Shown in pieces: positions 25,749-34,801 of a stretch of DNA of 64,000 nucleotides (position 1 is the first letter of the stretch; each line of letters opens with the position of its first letter). Source of the stretch: Clostridium peptidivorans (lineage in GTDB: Bacteria > Bacillota > Clostridia > Clostridiales > Clostridiaceae). The notes under the pieces are model-generated. The model saw nothing but the letters and a program-made list of their open reading frames with translations. It was not told where the DNA came from and did not search any database. The stretch is from positions 62,001 to 126,000 of the forward strand of contig NZ_OAOD01000002.1 in assembly GCF_900205925.1 (NCBI RefSeq). The letters are read 5' to 3'. The translations under genes and the position numbers were made by a program.

Positions 25749-26657
25749 CTGTTTTTCTAAAATATCTAATACATTTTTGAAGTAACTTGGAATACTGCAC
25801 TGAAATTCAACATATTCATTAGTCCTTGGATGTATAAAACCAAGTTTTTGAGCATAAAGCATTTGACCTTCCAAATTGAATTTTTGCTTTTTATATCCAT
25901 ATACGGGGTCACCCACTAACGGATGTCCAATATGGCACATATGTACTCTTATTTGATGAGTTCTTCCCGTTTCCAATTTACACTCTACTAATGTGTGCTC
26001 TTTAAATCTTTTAATTACCTTGTAATGAGTAACTGCTCTTCTTCCACCAGGTACTATTGCAACTTTTATCCTTTCCTTAGGATGTCTTGCAAGGGGCTCA
26101 TCTATTGTGCCTTCATCTTCCTTTATTATTCCTTCAACTAGCGCTAAATACACTCTAGTAATTGAATGCTCTTTGAATTGTTCTGATAGCTTATTATGAG
26201 CATTGTCATTTTTAGCAACTACAAGTATTCCTGAAGTATCCTTATCTATTCTATGAACTATTCCAGGTCTTGCAACTCCATTAATTCCAGACAAGTCACT
26301 ACAATGATTTAATAGAGCATTAACTAAAGTGCCTTCATAATTTCCTGGAGCAGGATGTACGACCATTCCTTGAGGCTTATTCACTACTATAACATCACTA
26401 TCTTCATAAATTATATCAATAGGTATATCCTCTGGTTCTATATTAAGATGAGTAGGGTCAGGAATACTTATTTGTACTTCATCACCTATTCTCAATTTAT
26501 AATTGCTTTTTTTTATATTAGAGTTTACTGAAACCTCTTCCTTTTCAATAAGCCCTTGTATAAAAGACCTAGATTTTCCCTCTAAGTTTTCTGCCAAAAA
26601 TGTATCAAGTCTTTTATTTTTATTTTCTTCAGTTATTAAAAATTTTCTATTCTCCAT
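25740..26657 (-). CDS. rluD: 23S rRNA pseudouridine synthase, RluD type
   Basis: This 305-residue enzyme modifies uridines in large-subunit rRNA. It has an N-terminal S4 domain (about 12-70) and a catalytic domain with the aspartate in HRIDKDTSGILVVAKN, KPQGMVVHPAPGN before it and ETGRTHQIRVHMCHIGHP after it. It overlaps the end of lspA by 11 bases. In B. subtilis the equivalent ylyB also follows lspA and precedes pyrR. Confidence 0.94.
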   Translation of the reverse strand: MENRKFLITEENKNKRLDTFLAENLEGKSRSFIQGLIEKEEVSVNSNIKKSNYKLRIGDEVQISIPDPTHLNIEPEDIPIDIIYEDSDVIVVNKPQGMVVHPAPGNYEGTLVNALLNHCSDLSGINGVARPGIVHRIDKDTSGILVVAKNDNAHNKLSEQFKEHSITRVYLALVEGIIKEDEGTIDEPLARHPKERIKVAIVPGGRRAVTHYKVIKRFKEHTLVECKLETGRTHQIRVHMCHIGHPLVGDPVYGYKKQKFNLEGQMLYAQKLGFIHPRTNEYVEFQCSIPSYFKNVLDILEKQLK

Positions 26658-27102
26658 TTTTCTCTTCCTTTATAACATAAAGTGCTAATAAAGCTGTTCC
26701 AATTGTTACAAATATATCTGCTACATTAAATGTAGGAAAATAATACATATCTTTATAATGTATTAATATAAAATCTACTACGTACTTATAATAAGCCCTA
26801 TCAATAAGGTTTCCTATAGCTCCACTTATGATAAAAGCTAAAGATAATCTTAATATCAATGATTGAGGTTTATATTTAAATAAATAGAATAATACACCAA
26901 TTGTAATTATAAACGTAATTATGGCTAAGAATATAGTTTTATCTCTAAATATTCCAAAAGCCGCTCCCGTGTTTTCTAAATACGAGAATTGAAAGAAGTC
27001 TTTTATTATTATTAAATCTTTTCCCATAGAAAGCTCTTTAACAGCCCATATTTTAGTTACTCTATCTAATATAACTCCTAAAATTATTATGATTACTTCC
27101 AA
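26647..27102 (-). CDS. lspA: Lipoprotein signal peptidase (signal peptidase II)
   Basis: It cleaves signal peptides of lipid-modified prolipoproteins in the membrane. The protein has four membrane helices and the motifs KEL, NTGAAFGI, GAIGNLIDR and FNVADIFVTIG; the last two carry the catalytic aspartates. The start is ambiguous: GTG at 27108 abuts the ribosome site, while TTG at 27102 is six bases from TAGGG, so I use 27102 (151 residues). Confidence 0.95.
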   Translation of the reverse strand: MEVIIIILGVILDRVTKIWAVKELSMGKDLIIIKDFFQFSYLENTGAAFGIFRDKTIFLAIITFIITIGVLFYLFKYKPQSLILRLSLAFIISGAIGNLIDRAYYKYVVDFILIHYKDMYYFPTFNVADIFVTIGTALLALYVIKEEKNGE

Positions 27103-27162
27103 TGACACCCTACCCCCTATTTTAGTTGATAATTAATACTTAATAATTAATGTTTAATAATT

Positions 27163-27210
27163 ATTTAAGTAAGAAATTTATAAAGTTAATTATAAATTTC
27201 TTACTTAAAT
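27163..27210 (-). terminator. Long hairpin between the DksA-like gene and lspA
   Basis: Twenty-base perfect arms (27163-27182, 27191-27210) with an eight-base loop. The flanks are very AT-rich with no pure T run, so it may act as terminator or mRNA stabiliser. The adjacent 27121-27160 and 27270-27305 hold short TTAATAATTAAT-like repeats and no gene. Confidence 0.55.
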
Positions 27211-27307
27211 ATAATTCATAAAAAACTCCCACTTACATTTCAGCTTAACTATGTCAATTTGTTAAAAATGCTTTATTGAGTGTTAAGTATTATCTATTAA
27301 CTATTAT

Positions 27308-27931
27308 TTATTCAATAGTTTTTCTATATTGTTCATTACTTATAGTGTCTATAATATCTACAATACCTTCATGGTCTTCATAATAGTCATCTTCAAATAT
27401 ATTTTCTCTTTTATTGAAAAATCCTACATCATCATAAGAGTCCATTCCATCAAAAGCTGCTTCATCATAATCATTTATCGTATAATCAAAATTTTGAATT
27501 ACCTTTTCTTCTATGGGTCTATTTTTAGGTTGAAAAGCACGACTATCTAGTTTTACATTAAATCCACTATGATTATGCCTTTGGCAATTTACACAGCACT
27601 CTGCATAAGGTATAAATTCCAATCTCTCTTCATTTATATCCTTTCCACACTCTTGGCATTTTCCATAGGTTCTATCTTCTATACGATTTAATGCATCATT
27701 TATTTTATTTAATATATTTACTTCATTTCCCTTCAAAGCCAATCCTCTTTCTTTATCATATACTTCACTTGCCATATCTGAAGGATGATTATCGTATAGC
27801 GAAAGCTCCGTTAAGAATGATACATTAGAATCTATAGTATCATTTCTTTTCATTAAATGTAATGTTTCTATTACATTATTTTTTTCTTTCTCAAGCTTTT
27901 TTTTAAAATAATCTAATTTAGATTTATCCAT
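27308..27931 (-). CDS. TraR/DksA-type C4 zinc-finger protein (YteA/YlyA-like)
   Basis: The 207 residues have an N-terminal coiled coil (1-60), a DksA-like middle with IEDRTYGKCQECGKDI and CCVNCQRH, giving a four-cysteine zinc finger, and an acidic C-terminal tail of about 85 residues. The family includes sporulation-associated YteA of Bacillus; YlyA, in the same position before lspA, binds RNA polymerase and affects sigma G-dependent genes. I infer an RNA polymerase-binding role. The gene upstream in B. subtilis (ileS) is missing here. Confidence 0.85.
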   Translation of the reverse strand: MDKSKLDYFKKKLEKEKNNVIETLHLMKRNDTIDSNVSFLTELSLYDNHPSDMASEVYDKERGLALKGNEVNILNKINDALNRIEDRTYGKCQECGKDINEERLEFIPYAECCVNCQRHNHSGFNVKLDSRAFQPKNRPIEEKVIQNFDYTINDYDEAAFDGMDSYDDVGFFNKRENIFEDDYYEDHEGIVDIIDTISNEQYRKTIE

Positions 27932-28020
27932 AACTATAATTATCCCCTTTCTCCTTAAATACGAATTTTTATAACTATAGTTATTTTATCTTTAATAAAT
28001 TAAATTATTCTAATAAAATT

Positions 28021-28069
28021 CTTAAAGTAATTTAAAGCTTCTTGAAAAGAAACTTTAAATTACTTTAAG
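28021..28069 (-). terminator. Hairpin terminator after the DAHP synthase gene
   Basis: Seventeen-base perfect arms (28021-28037, 28053-28069). A seven-T run lies on the plus-strand side and a weaker AT-rich tail on the minus side, so the sequence could act in both directions. Confidence 0.65.
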
Positions 28070-28096
28070 TTTTTTTCAACCTCATATTCTAAGTAA

Positions 28097-28894
28097 CTAC
28101 AAAAGTTCTTTATTTTTTATTTTACTCATTATATTCATTAAAGTTTCCATAGAAATTGTTTCTCTTGAATCTGAAACAGAATTATCTGGATGAATATGAC
28201 TTTCTATCATAAGTCCATCCGCTCCAACAGCTAAAGCGGCCATACTCATGGGTAAAACAAGTTCTCTAAGTCCCGTTCCATGACTTGGGTCAACTATTAC
28301 AGGTATTCTATATTTTTGTTTTATCACAGCTACACTGTTTAAATCTAAAGTATTTCTTGTGTAACTTTCAAATGTTCTTATTCCTCTTTCACAAAGAACT
28401 ACATTCATATTCCCTTCTGCCATAATATATTCTGCTGCGTAAATCCACTCTGCTAAAGTCGCACTCATGCCCCTTTTTAAAAGCACAGGCTTATTTGCCT
28501 TTCCCACTTCTTTTAAAAGGCTATAATTATACATGTTCCTAGAACCTATTTGGATCATATCTACGTACTCTATTCCTTCTTCAACATCACGAGTATCCAT
28601 TATTTCAGATACCACTGGAAGTCCCGTAGCTTCGCTTACTTCATTTAGTATTTTCATACCTTCAAATTTTAGCCCCTGAAAGGAATATGGAGAAGTTCTT
28701 GGCTTAAAGGCCCCACCTCTTAACATATGAACGCCTAAACCTTTTAATGTCTTTGCAATTTTAAGCATGGTATTATAATCTTCTACTGCACATGGTCCAG
28801 ACATTATTATTTTTTCACTTCCACCTATCTCTACATCTTTTACTTTTACTTTGATCCTTTCTCCATTTTTTATATCTACCAATAAATTTTCCAT
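28097..28894 (-). CDS. aroF: 3-deoxy-7-phosphoheptulonate synthase (DAHP synthase, AroA-beta type)
   Basis: It condenses phosphoenolpyruvate and erythrose 4-phosphate in the first shikimate-pathway step. The 265 residues match the compact KDOPS-like class: IIMSGPCAVED, LRGGAFKPRTSPYSFQGL, QIGSRNMYNYSLL and VDPSHGTG. There is no N-terminal regulatory domain of the ferredoxin-like or chorismate mutase type, so the enzyme may not be feedback-inhibited (inference). Upstream neighbours are mtnN and aroB. Confidence 0.94.
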   Translation of the reverse strand: MENLLVDIKNGERIKVKVKDVEIGGSEKIIMSGPCAVEDYNTMLKIAKTLKGLGVHMLRGGAFKPRTSPYSFQGLKFEGMKILNEVSEATGLPVVSEIMDTRDVEEGIEYVDMIQIGSRNMYNYSLLKEVGKANKPVLLKRGMSATLAEWIYAAEYIMAEGNMNVVLCERGIRTFESYTRNTLDLNSVAVIKQKYRIPVIVDPSHGTGLRELVLPMSMAALAVGADGLMIESHIHPDNSVSDSRETISMETLMNIMSKIKNKELL

Positions 28895-28905
28895 TCCCTT
28901 ATCAC

Positions 28906-29598
28906 CTACATAGTTTCTATCATATTCTTAATAATACCTATAGAATTTTTTACAGCTATTGGCTTAAACTTTTCATATTCTATATGTGCTCCATTATTAG
29001 CATTATCAGATGCAGATCTTATTATTACAAAAGGCACATTATTTAAATGGCAAACTTGAGCAATGCTTCCACCTTCCATTTCACATGCAAGAGCACCAAA
29101 TTCTTCGCTTAGCCAAATAATTTTGTCTCTATCAGCTATAAACTGATCTCCTGTAACTATTCTTCCTACAAAACATTTACATTCACTTACTTTTTCACAA
29201 GCTGCTTTTGCTTTTAAGACTAATTCATTATGACATTTAAAATCAAATGTATCCATTCTAGGAATTTGTCCTTTTCTTTCTCCAAATGCAGTTGAATCGC
29301 AATCATGTTGTACTAAACTATCTGCAATAACCACATCTCCAGGAAGTACATCCTTGCCTACCCCTCCTGCTACTCCCACATTTATAACTGTATCAACATT
29401 AAATTCATCTATAAGTATTTGTGCACATACCGCTGCATTTACCTTACCTATACCACTTTTAACAACTACCACATCATGTGCCCATATTTTCCCTAGGTTA
29501 AATTCCATTTGCGCTTTATTAAGCTTTCTTTCTATATTCATTTCATTTATGATTGGCTCTACTTCCTCAATCATTGCTCCTATAATTCCTATTATCAT
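28906..29598 (-). CDS. mtnN: 5'-methylthioadenosine/S-adenosylhomocysteine nucleosidase
   Basis: It splits adenine from methylthioadenosine and S-adenosylhomocysteine. The MIIGIIGAMIEEVEPI start, INVGVAGGVG, ALACEMEGGSIAQVC and the catalytic aspartate in IRSASDNANNGAH are present. The ATG at 29598 has GGAG nine bases upstream; the TTG at 29616 lies within the ribosome site. With this start it has 230 residues, as usual. It is inserted between two shikimate genes without an obvious metabolic link. Confidence 0.95.
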   Translation of the reverse strand: MIIGIIGAMIEEVEPIINEMNIERKLNKAQMEFNLGKIWAHDVVVVKSGIGKVNAAVCAQILIDEFNVDTVINVGVAGGVGKDVLPGDVVIADSLVQHDCDSTAFGERKGQIPRMDTFDFKCHNELVLKAKAACEKVSECKCFVGRIVTGDQFIADRDKIIWLSEEFGALACEMEGGSIAQVCHLNNVPFVIIRSASDNANNGAHIEYEKFKPIAVKNSIGIIKNMIETM

Positions 29599-29612
29599 AA
29601 TTATTTTCTCCT

Positions 29613-30689
29613 TCAAGATATGCTATTCTTTAATGCACTTATAATATCTTTTTTATTTATTTCTACTTTTACTTTAGGTTCATTTAAGTCTTCTAATAAT
29701 ATAAATCTTATTTTTTCATCATTTTTTTTATCATGATTAATAGCATACATAAATAAAGTATAATTGTCAACTTTATACTTTGTAGGAAGCCCTAGCTTTC
29801 CGTATAAGTTAACAATATTCCTATATAAGTCCTTTCTTAGGTTACATATATTTTCAGAAAGCTTTATTGAAGCAAGCATTCCAAGTGCTACAGCTTCTCC
29901 ATGAGTTAACTTGCCTCCTGAATTTATTTCAATAGCATGACCTACTGTGTGGCCAAAATTCAATATATTCCTTATTCCTGTATCATTTAAATCATTTTTT
30001 ATTATTTCTGATTTTATCTTAAGGCAGCTTTTTATTATATGAATCATTTTATCTGTTTCTTTTTCCAATATTCCCTTATAATTTTCATTTAGAAAATTTA
30101 AAAGAGCACTGTCTTTTATAAGCGCATATTTTACTACTTCTCCTAGTCCTCCTTTAAACTCCTTTTCCTCTAGTGTTTTTAAAAAACTTGTAGATATATA
30201 TACAAACTCTGGATGATGAAAATTACCTATTATATTTTTTAATCCATTGTAATTATATCCAACTTTTCCTCCCACTGAACTATCTACTTGAGATAAAAGG
30301 GTAGTTGGTATATTTATATATCTTATTCCTCTCATATAAGTAGAAGCAACAAATCCAACTATGTCTCCTACAACTCCTCCACCCAATGCCATTAATAAGC
30401 TATTTCTATTTGCATTGTGTTCTATCAAAAAAGAGTATATTCCTTGAACGGTATTTATGTTCTTATTTTCTTCCCCTTCCTTAAAACAATATTCTTTTAC
30501 ATTATATTGTTCTTTAAACCTTTCAATAATATCTTTATAAATGGAATGTACCTTATTATCTGTAATTATAAACATTGAATCCTTATCTTTTATCTTATTT
30601 TCCATTAGAGCTTGCGAAAATCTGTCCATAGATGAGCTTATATATACTTTGTATTCTCTATCACTTAATTTCACACTTAGTTCTTTCAT
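29613..30689 (-). CDS. aroB: 3-dehydroquinate synthase
   Basis: It cyclises DAHP to 3-dehydroquinate with NAD and a divalent metal. Signatures in the 358 residues are GGGVVGDIVGFVASTYMRGI, TTLLSQVDSSVGGKVGYN, the metal ligands in ILNFGHTVGHAIE and LTHGEAVALGM. It heads aroB-mtnN-aroF, giving the first two shikimate steps in one block; aroK is 17 kb away. A terminator lies directly upstream. Confidence 0.96.
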   Translation of the reverse strand: MKELSVKLSDREYKVYISSSMDRFSQALMENKIKDKDSMFIITDNKVHSIYKDIIERFKEQYNVKEYCFKEGEENKNINTVQGIYSFLIEHNANRNSLLMALGGGVVGDIVGFVASTYMRGIRYINIPTTLLSQVDSSVGGKVGYNYNGLKNIIGNFHHPEFVYISTSFLKTLEEKEFKGGLGEVVKYALIKDSALLNFLNENYKGILEKETDKMIHIIKSCLKIKSEIIKNDLNDTGIRNILNFGHTVGHAIEINSGGKLTHGEAVALGMLASIKLSENICNLRKDLYRNIVNLYGKLGLPTKYKVDNYTLFMYAINHDKKNDEKIRFILLEDLNEPKVKVEINKKDIISALKNSIS

Positions 30690-30736
30690 ATTTCTATCCC
30701 CTTTCTATTGGATAATAGGATAAATAGAACTTCAAT

Positions 30737-30769
30737 AAAAAATCTCACTCTAACGAGCGAGATTTTTTA
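30737..30769 (-). terminator. Terminator after divIVA
   Basis: AAAAAATCTC-type and GAGATTTTTT-type arms around a short GC-containing stem (30739-30768) give a bidirectional terminator with T runs on either strand. It separates divIVA from aroB. Confidence 0.8.
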
Positions 30770-31411
30770 TTATCTTTCTGCAAAAAAACTTTTAATTTGA
30801 TTTAATTCTTCAGAATCAAGAACTTTAGTTTCTTCTAAATCTTTTTTCATAAAGTCTTCATCATTACTTAATTCTATATTTATATTATTTCCTAATTCCT
30901 CTAAAACTAGACTATCATTTTTATTTTTTTCTACATAGTTACCTATATTATAATTTCTTATATAATCCTTTTCCATTGTATCAAATACTTCCAATTGAGA
31001 TTGCATAAAAGTTTTAAACTTTGTCTTAAATATTATAAATTCTTGCTTTGTTCGTTCAAAATCATCATTTATTTTCATCACTTCATTATGAGCCTTATCT
31101 AAAATTCTTTGAGCTGTTTCATTGGCATTTAATACAACAAGTTCTGCTTCCTTTTGAGCTGTTTTCCTAGCTTGATCAGAAGCATTTTGTGCAAGCAAAA
31201 GAGTACTTTGAATTGTATCTTCCATTTTTGCATAGTGTTCAATATTTTCTTGTAATGCATTCATTTTTTCTTTTAAACATGAATTCTCTTTATACAAAGC
31301 TTCATAGTCTTCGGCTGTCTTTTCTAAGAATTCTTCTACTTCGTCCATATCATATCCTCTAAAAGACTTCTTAAATTCCTTATTTGTTATGTCCATAGAT
31401 GTTGTTTTCAT
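30770..31411 (-). CDS. divIVA: DivIVA-family cell division/polarity protein
   Basis: DivIVA binds curved membranes at poles and septa. The N-terminal lipid-binding domain has MDITNKEFKKSFRGYDMDEVEEFL (in part), followed by two long coiled-coil stretches (about 30-75 and 80-160) and an acidic tail. The 213 residues are normal. Its place at the end of sepF-yggT-ylmH-divIVA is conserved in Firmicutes. GAGGTGAT precedes the ATG. Confidence 0.95.
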   Translation of the reverse strand: MKTTSMDITNKEFKKSFRGYDMDEVEEFLEKTAEDYEALYKENSCLKEKMNALQENIEHYAKMEDTIQSTLLLAQNASDQARKTAQKEAELVVLNANETAQRILDKAHNEVMKINDDFERTKQEFIIFKTKFKTFMQSQLEVFDTMEKDYIRNYNIGNYVEKNKNDSLVLEELGNNINIELSNDEDFMKKDLEETKVLDSEELNQIKSFFAER

Positions 31412-31425
31412 ATGATCACCTCATT

Positions 31426-32199
31426 TTAGATAAATTTCTTTAGTAATATTTTAAATCTTCCGCTGCCTGTAATGCCTACTTGAGATACTATTTTATACTT
31501 ACCATAACCCCTTATAGTAAGTATCGAGTTTTCCTGAACTATTTTATCTTTTTCAGTTTCTATTCTATAATCCTTTACAACCTTGCCTTCTTTTATAATA
31601 TCTAAAGCTTTACTTCGAGAAAGCCCTGTTATAGAACTTACAATAGAATCTAATCTAAAGGAAGTTGATATTATATTTTCTTCTTTAAACTTATATTCTG
31701 GCAAATGTGTAGTATATATATCAACTATTTCCACAATACATGGACTATTCCCTACAGATTTTAAATTATATATTATATAATCTGCCAATTCTTCATATAC
31801 TGCCACATATGCTGAGGAATCTTCACATATTAAATCTCCGAGCTTTTCCCTTTTTATACCTAATGCTAAGATACTTCCTAAACAATCTCTATGGGTTAGC
31901 TTAGTAAATTCAGATTTATTTTGTATCTTAATTAAACTTATTGGAAAATTCCATACTTCTCCTTGTGAAAAAGCCACTACTTTTCTTTCTGCTTCATTAA
32001 ATATACCATAAGAGCTTATATTCACTCCTAAAGCTCCTTTAATATTTTCTAAATGTTTCCAAACACTTGGAGCATAAAACTCCTCTGTATATACTTCTCT
32101 TCCTGTTTTTAAGCAAAAACATATCCTTTCATATAACTTTGAAACTTTATTTTTGTCTTCAAATGCCAAGGTATTTAAAAATGCTTTTTTATCTATCAT
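31426..32199 (-). CDS. ylmH: S4-domain RNA-binding protein YlmH
   Basis: The C-terminal S4 domain (about 180-245) contains LSRSKALDIIKEGKVVKDYR. YlmH is known to bind blocked large ribosomal subunits and helps stalled-peptide rescue, in parallel with RqcH, which is also in this window. I start it at the ATG at 32199, directly after the yggT stop; the in-frame TTG at 32217 lies inside yggT. It is 257 residues long, usual for the family. Confidence 0.92.
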   Translation of the reverse strand: MIDKKAFLNTLAFEDKNKVSKLYERICFCLKTGREVYTEEFYAPSVWKHLENIKGALGVNISSYGIFNEAERKVVAFSQGEVWNFPISLIKIQNKSEFTKLTHRDCLGSILALGIKREKLGDLICEDSSAYVAVYEELADYIIYNLKSVGNSPCIVEIVDIYTTHLPEYKFKEENIISTSFRLDSIVSSITGLSRSKALDIIKEGKVVKDYRIETEKDKIVQENSILTIRGYGKYKIVSQVGITGSGRFKILLKKFI

Positions 32200-32203
32200 A
32201 TTA

Positions 32204-32476
32204 TTATAAAAGCCCAATAAGTGAAAATGTAATTTTTCTTAAAATAGATATAATGAAAAAAGCAATTATTGGAGAGAAGTCTATCATAAGTCCTGGCATA
32301 ATTTTTTCTTGAATTTTTCTTCCTGGAGCTAGTAATGGTTCTGTAATAGAATGTAGAAAATAAGTAAATTTATTTTCTACTCCCCTCATAACAAAAGAAA
32401 GTATTATCTCTGCAAATATTGCATATTCCATTACAACAAACAACAAACTAAAAATTTTGTACAAAATATAATTCAT
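32204..32476 (-). CDS. yggT: YggT family membrane protein
   Basis: A 90-residue protein with two membrane segments (about 4-27 and 66-86) and the YggT pattern FVMRGVENKFTYFLHSITEPLLAPGRKI (in part). The family is found next to sepF and affects division and, in some bacteria, ion stress. GGAGG precedes the ATG; only a few bases separate it from sepF and ylmH. Confidence 0.92.
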   Translation of the reverse strand: MNYILYKIFSLLFVVMEYAIFAEIILSFVMRGVENKFTYFLHSITEPLLAPGRKIQEKIMPGLMIDFSPIIAFFIISILRKITFSLIGLL

Positions 32477-32490
32477 ATAAACCTCCAGCC

Positions 32491-32964
32491 TTATTTATTC
32501 CAGCTAAAAATCCCTTTACTCGATAATTCATCTTTAAGTTCGCTATCTACTTCTACATTAGAAGGTGAAACTATATATATTTTACATCCCACTTCTTCTA
32601 AATTTCCACCTAATGCATAAGTTGCTCCACTCATAAAGTCTAGCAATCTTTGGCCTACTTTAGGATCTAATCCTGTAGAATTTACTACTACTATCCTTCT
32701 ATTCTTTAAATGATCGCATATATCTACCACCTCATCATAGGTAGAAGGTTTCACTATTAAAACCTTTGTATTTACAGAAGTATGTATACTAACTATCTTA
32801 TTTTGTTTCTTTGAATTAGACGATATTATAGGTTCATATTCTTCCTTTCCATTATCACTTCCATATATACCATCTTCCATTTCATCTACTTCTTCTTCGA
32901 ATTCCTCTATTTCATCTTCGAGTCCTATAAGACTCATCATCTTATTTAGTACTTTTCCTGCCAT
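32491..32964 (-). CDS. sepF: Cell division protein SepF
   Basis: SepF bundles FtsZ and anchors it to the membrane. The 157 residues have the N-terminal amphipathic membrane-binding helix ([14 protein letters not shown]), an acidic linker and the core domain (about 68-157) with [19 protein letters not shown] and VDFMSG-like [19 protein letters not shown] precedes the ATG. The order yggS-sepF-yggT-ylmH-divIVA is that of B. subtilis. Confidence 0.95.
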   Translation of the reverse strand: MAGKVLNKMMSLIGLEDEIEEFEEEVDEMEDGIYGSDNGKEEYEPIISSNSKKQNKIVSIHTSVNTKVLIVKPSTYDEVVDICDHLKNRRIVVVNSTGLDPKVGQRLLDFMSGATYALGGNLEEVGCKIYIVSPSNVEVDSELKDELSSKGIFSWNK

Positions 32965-32981
32965 GTAAATTTCCTCCTCTA

Positions 32982-33656
32982 TTAAGCATTAATAATTGTA
33001 TAATCTCTTTTACCAAATATGCCTTGACCTATTCTCACCATATTAGCACCTTCTTCTATGGCTATCTTATAATCTCCAGTCATTCCCATTGAAAGATATT
33101 TCATTTTAATATTTTTAAAATTTCTCTTGCTTAGATTATCGAATATATTTTTAACCTCTTTAAAATATACTCTACAAGAATTTTCATCACCTATAGGTAT
33201 TACAGTCATAAGTCCTTCTACGTTTACATAGTTACAATTTTCTATAGCATTTAATAGTTCTTCTAAGTCTTCTTTCATTATCCCAGACTTATTTTCTTCC
33301 CTACCTATATTTATTTCTATAAGAACATGAGCTTTTAACTCTTCCTTAGCATACTGTTTTTCTATTTCTTCTAATAACTTTACGCTATCTAAGGAATGTA
33401 TAAGATTAACTTTTCCCACAATGAATTTAACCTTATTTCTCTGCAAATGACCTATTAAATGCCATATTACATCTTCTTTATTAAAATTTTCTACCTTATA
33501 CATTAATTCTTGAACCTTATTTTCTCCAAAATCTCTTATTCCGCATTGATATGCCTGTTCCATATCTTCTAATGGCTTTGTTTTTGATACAGCTACAAGT
33601 TTAATTCCTTTTGGAATAGTAGGATTAATATTTATTACATTTTCAGCAATAGACAT
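32982..33656 (-). CDS. yggS: YggS/YlmE family PLP-binding protein
   Basis: The 224-residue protein is a single-domain PLP-binding barrel that maintains vitamin B6 and amino acid homeostasis. The PLP lysine lies in LVAVSKTKP (about 25), with [23 protein letters not shown] and [28 protein letters not shown] (in parts) following. It is the first gene of the ylm block, 66 bases after the DUF881 gene. Confidence 0.95.
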   Translation of the reverse strand: MSIAENVININPTIPKGIKLVAVSKTKPLEDMEQAYQCGIRDFGENKVQELMYKVENFNKEDVIWHLIGHLQRNKVKFIVGKVNLIHSLDSVKLLEEIEKQYAKEELKAHVLIEINIGREENKSGIMKEDLEELLNAIENCNYVNVEGLMTVIPIGDENSCRVYFKEVKNIFDNLSKRNFKNIKMKYLSMGMTGDYKIAIEEGANMVRIGQGIFGKRDYTIINA

Positions 33657-33721
33657 ATTATCATCCCCTTTTAATCTTTATTATTCTTCACAAAATCCAA
33701 AATTCCTTCATATTTATCTAC

Positions 33722-34438
33722 TTACTTAAAAGATTTTATAAATTTATTTTTAAAATTCCCATTAAAAGCTGGTATTATAATATCATTTGAATCTTCTACA
33801 TCTACTTGTATCCCTCTAAACATCAATGCCTTTAAGTAATTTTCATCTGAAAGCATATATGCCTTTAAGGTTTCTTTATTTCCTATAGCTTTTATATCAA
33901 AAGGAGCACTTATTTGTATACCATTTACTCTTAAGAAAGGTCCATTGCAATAAATACTTGAATTACCTATGAGTCTATTTCCATTTATAGAAATAGCTTC
34001 TGCACCAGAGTTCAATAAATCATTTATTACCTGTACCATATCAGTATTATGTATCAACTTCAATTGATACTCAAAAGGATCTTCTACAAATTCTGTACTA
34101 GCATCATTTAGTGTAATTACTATGCCCTGTCCATGTACTTCACTTCCACCAAGTATTTCGTTATTATAATCTATCTCCTTTATTATTTCATTTCTTATCT
34201 TATTTCTATCCTGTATACTTTCCTCATATTTATGAAGCTTATTAGAATATTCTTCATATTGTCTATTTAAGTCAGTAATATCATTTATAAGTTGATTTTT
34301 ATGAGCGTAATTATCTTGATATTCTCTACTGCTTAACATTATTTGACTTTCTCTTGAAAAACTAATATTTGTAGCTATCAATACTCCTATAATAATAGAA
34401 GCTATAAATAAAAATATACTAGCCTCATTTTTTTTCAT
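33722..34438 (-). CDS. DUF881 family membrane protein (second copy)
   Basis: One N-terminal membrane helix (about 6-26), a coiled coil (40-90) and a DUF881 domain with GQGIVITLNDAS, LNSGAEAISINGNRLI and ISAPFDIKAIGN. The 238 residues match YlxW/YlxX-type proteins of unknown function found beside ftsQ and sbp. It is a paralogue of the gene at 34802-35530; the two flank sbp. GAGGTG precedes the ATG. Confidence 0.9.
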   Translation of the reverse strand: MKKNEASIFLFIASIIIGVLIATNISFSRESQIMLSSREYQDNYAHKNQLINDITDLNRQYEEYSNKLHKYEESIQDRNKIRNEIIKEIDYNNEILGGSEVHGQGIVITLNDASTEFVEDPFEYQLKLIHNTDMVQVINDLLNSGAEAISINGNRLIGNSSIYCNGPFLRVNGIQISAPFDIKAIGNKETLKAYMLSDENYLKALMFRGIQVDVEDSNDIIIPAFNGNFKNKFIKSFK

Positions 34439-34448
34439 TTAATTCACC

Positions 34449-34790
34449 TCATTGACGAGATTTTATCTTTTCAATAAGAATTCTTCTTATCATTGCAAAG
34501 CTATCAAATATTCTTCCTCCAAATACTACTACAGCTGCTATATATATCGGAACACCTAGTTTATCTCCAATGTATGTAAGTCCCGCTGCAATAATGGCAT
34601 TACCAAAAAAACCTGAAATAAATATATCTGCTTGAAAGTTTTTAGAAAGATTTGCTCTTATAGCTCCAAATACAGAGTCTAGTGCAGCTAGTATTGCAAT
34701 AGATAAATATGGAGAAAACTTATCCGAAATATTTATATTAAGCACAAGTCCTAGTATCATACCTATTATTAGTCCCAGAAATGCAATCAT
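34449..34790 (-). CDS. sbp: Small basic protein Sbp (DUF1290)
   Basis: A 113-residue protein with three or four membrane helices and the conserved SPYLSIAILAALDSVFGAIRA and FGGRIFDSFAMIRR. It lies between the two DUF881 genes, as in B. subtilis and many clostridia, where it precedes ftsA-ftsZ. Function is unknown but linked to division by position. Confidence 0.92.
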   Translation of the reverse strand: MIAFLGLIIGMILGLVLNINISDKFSPYLSIAILAALDSVFGAIRANLSKNFQADIFISGFFGNAIIAAGLTYIGDKLGVPIYIAAVVVFGGRIFDSFAMIRRILIEKIKSRQ

Positions 34791-34801
34791 CTAAGTCACC
34801 T

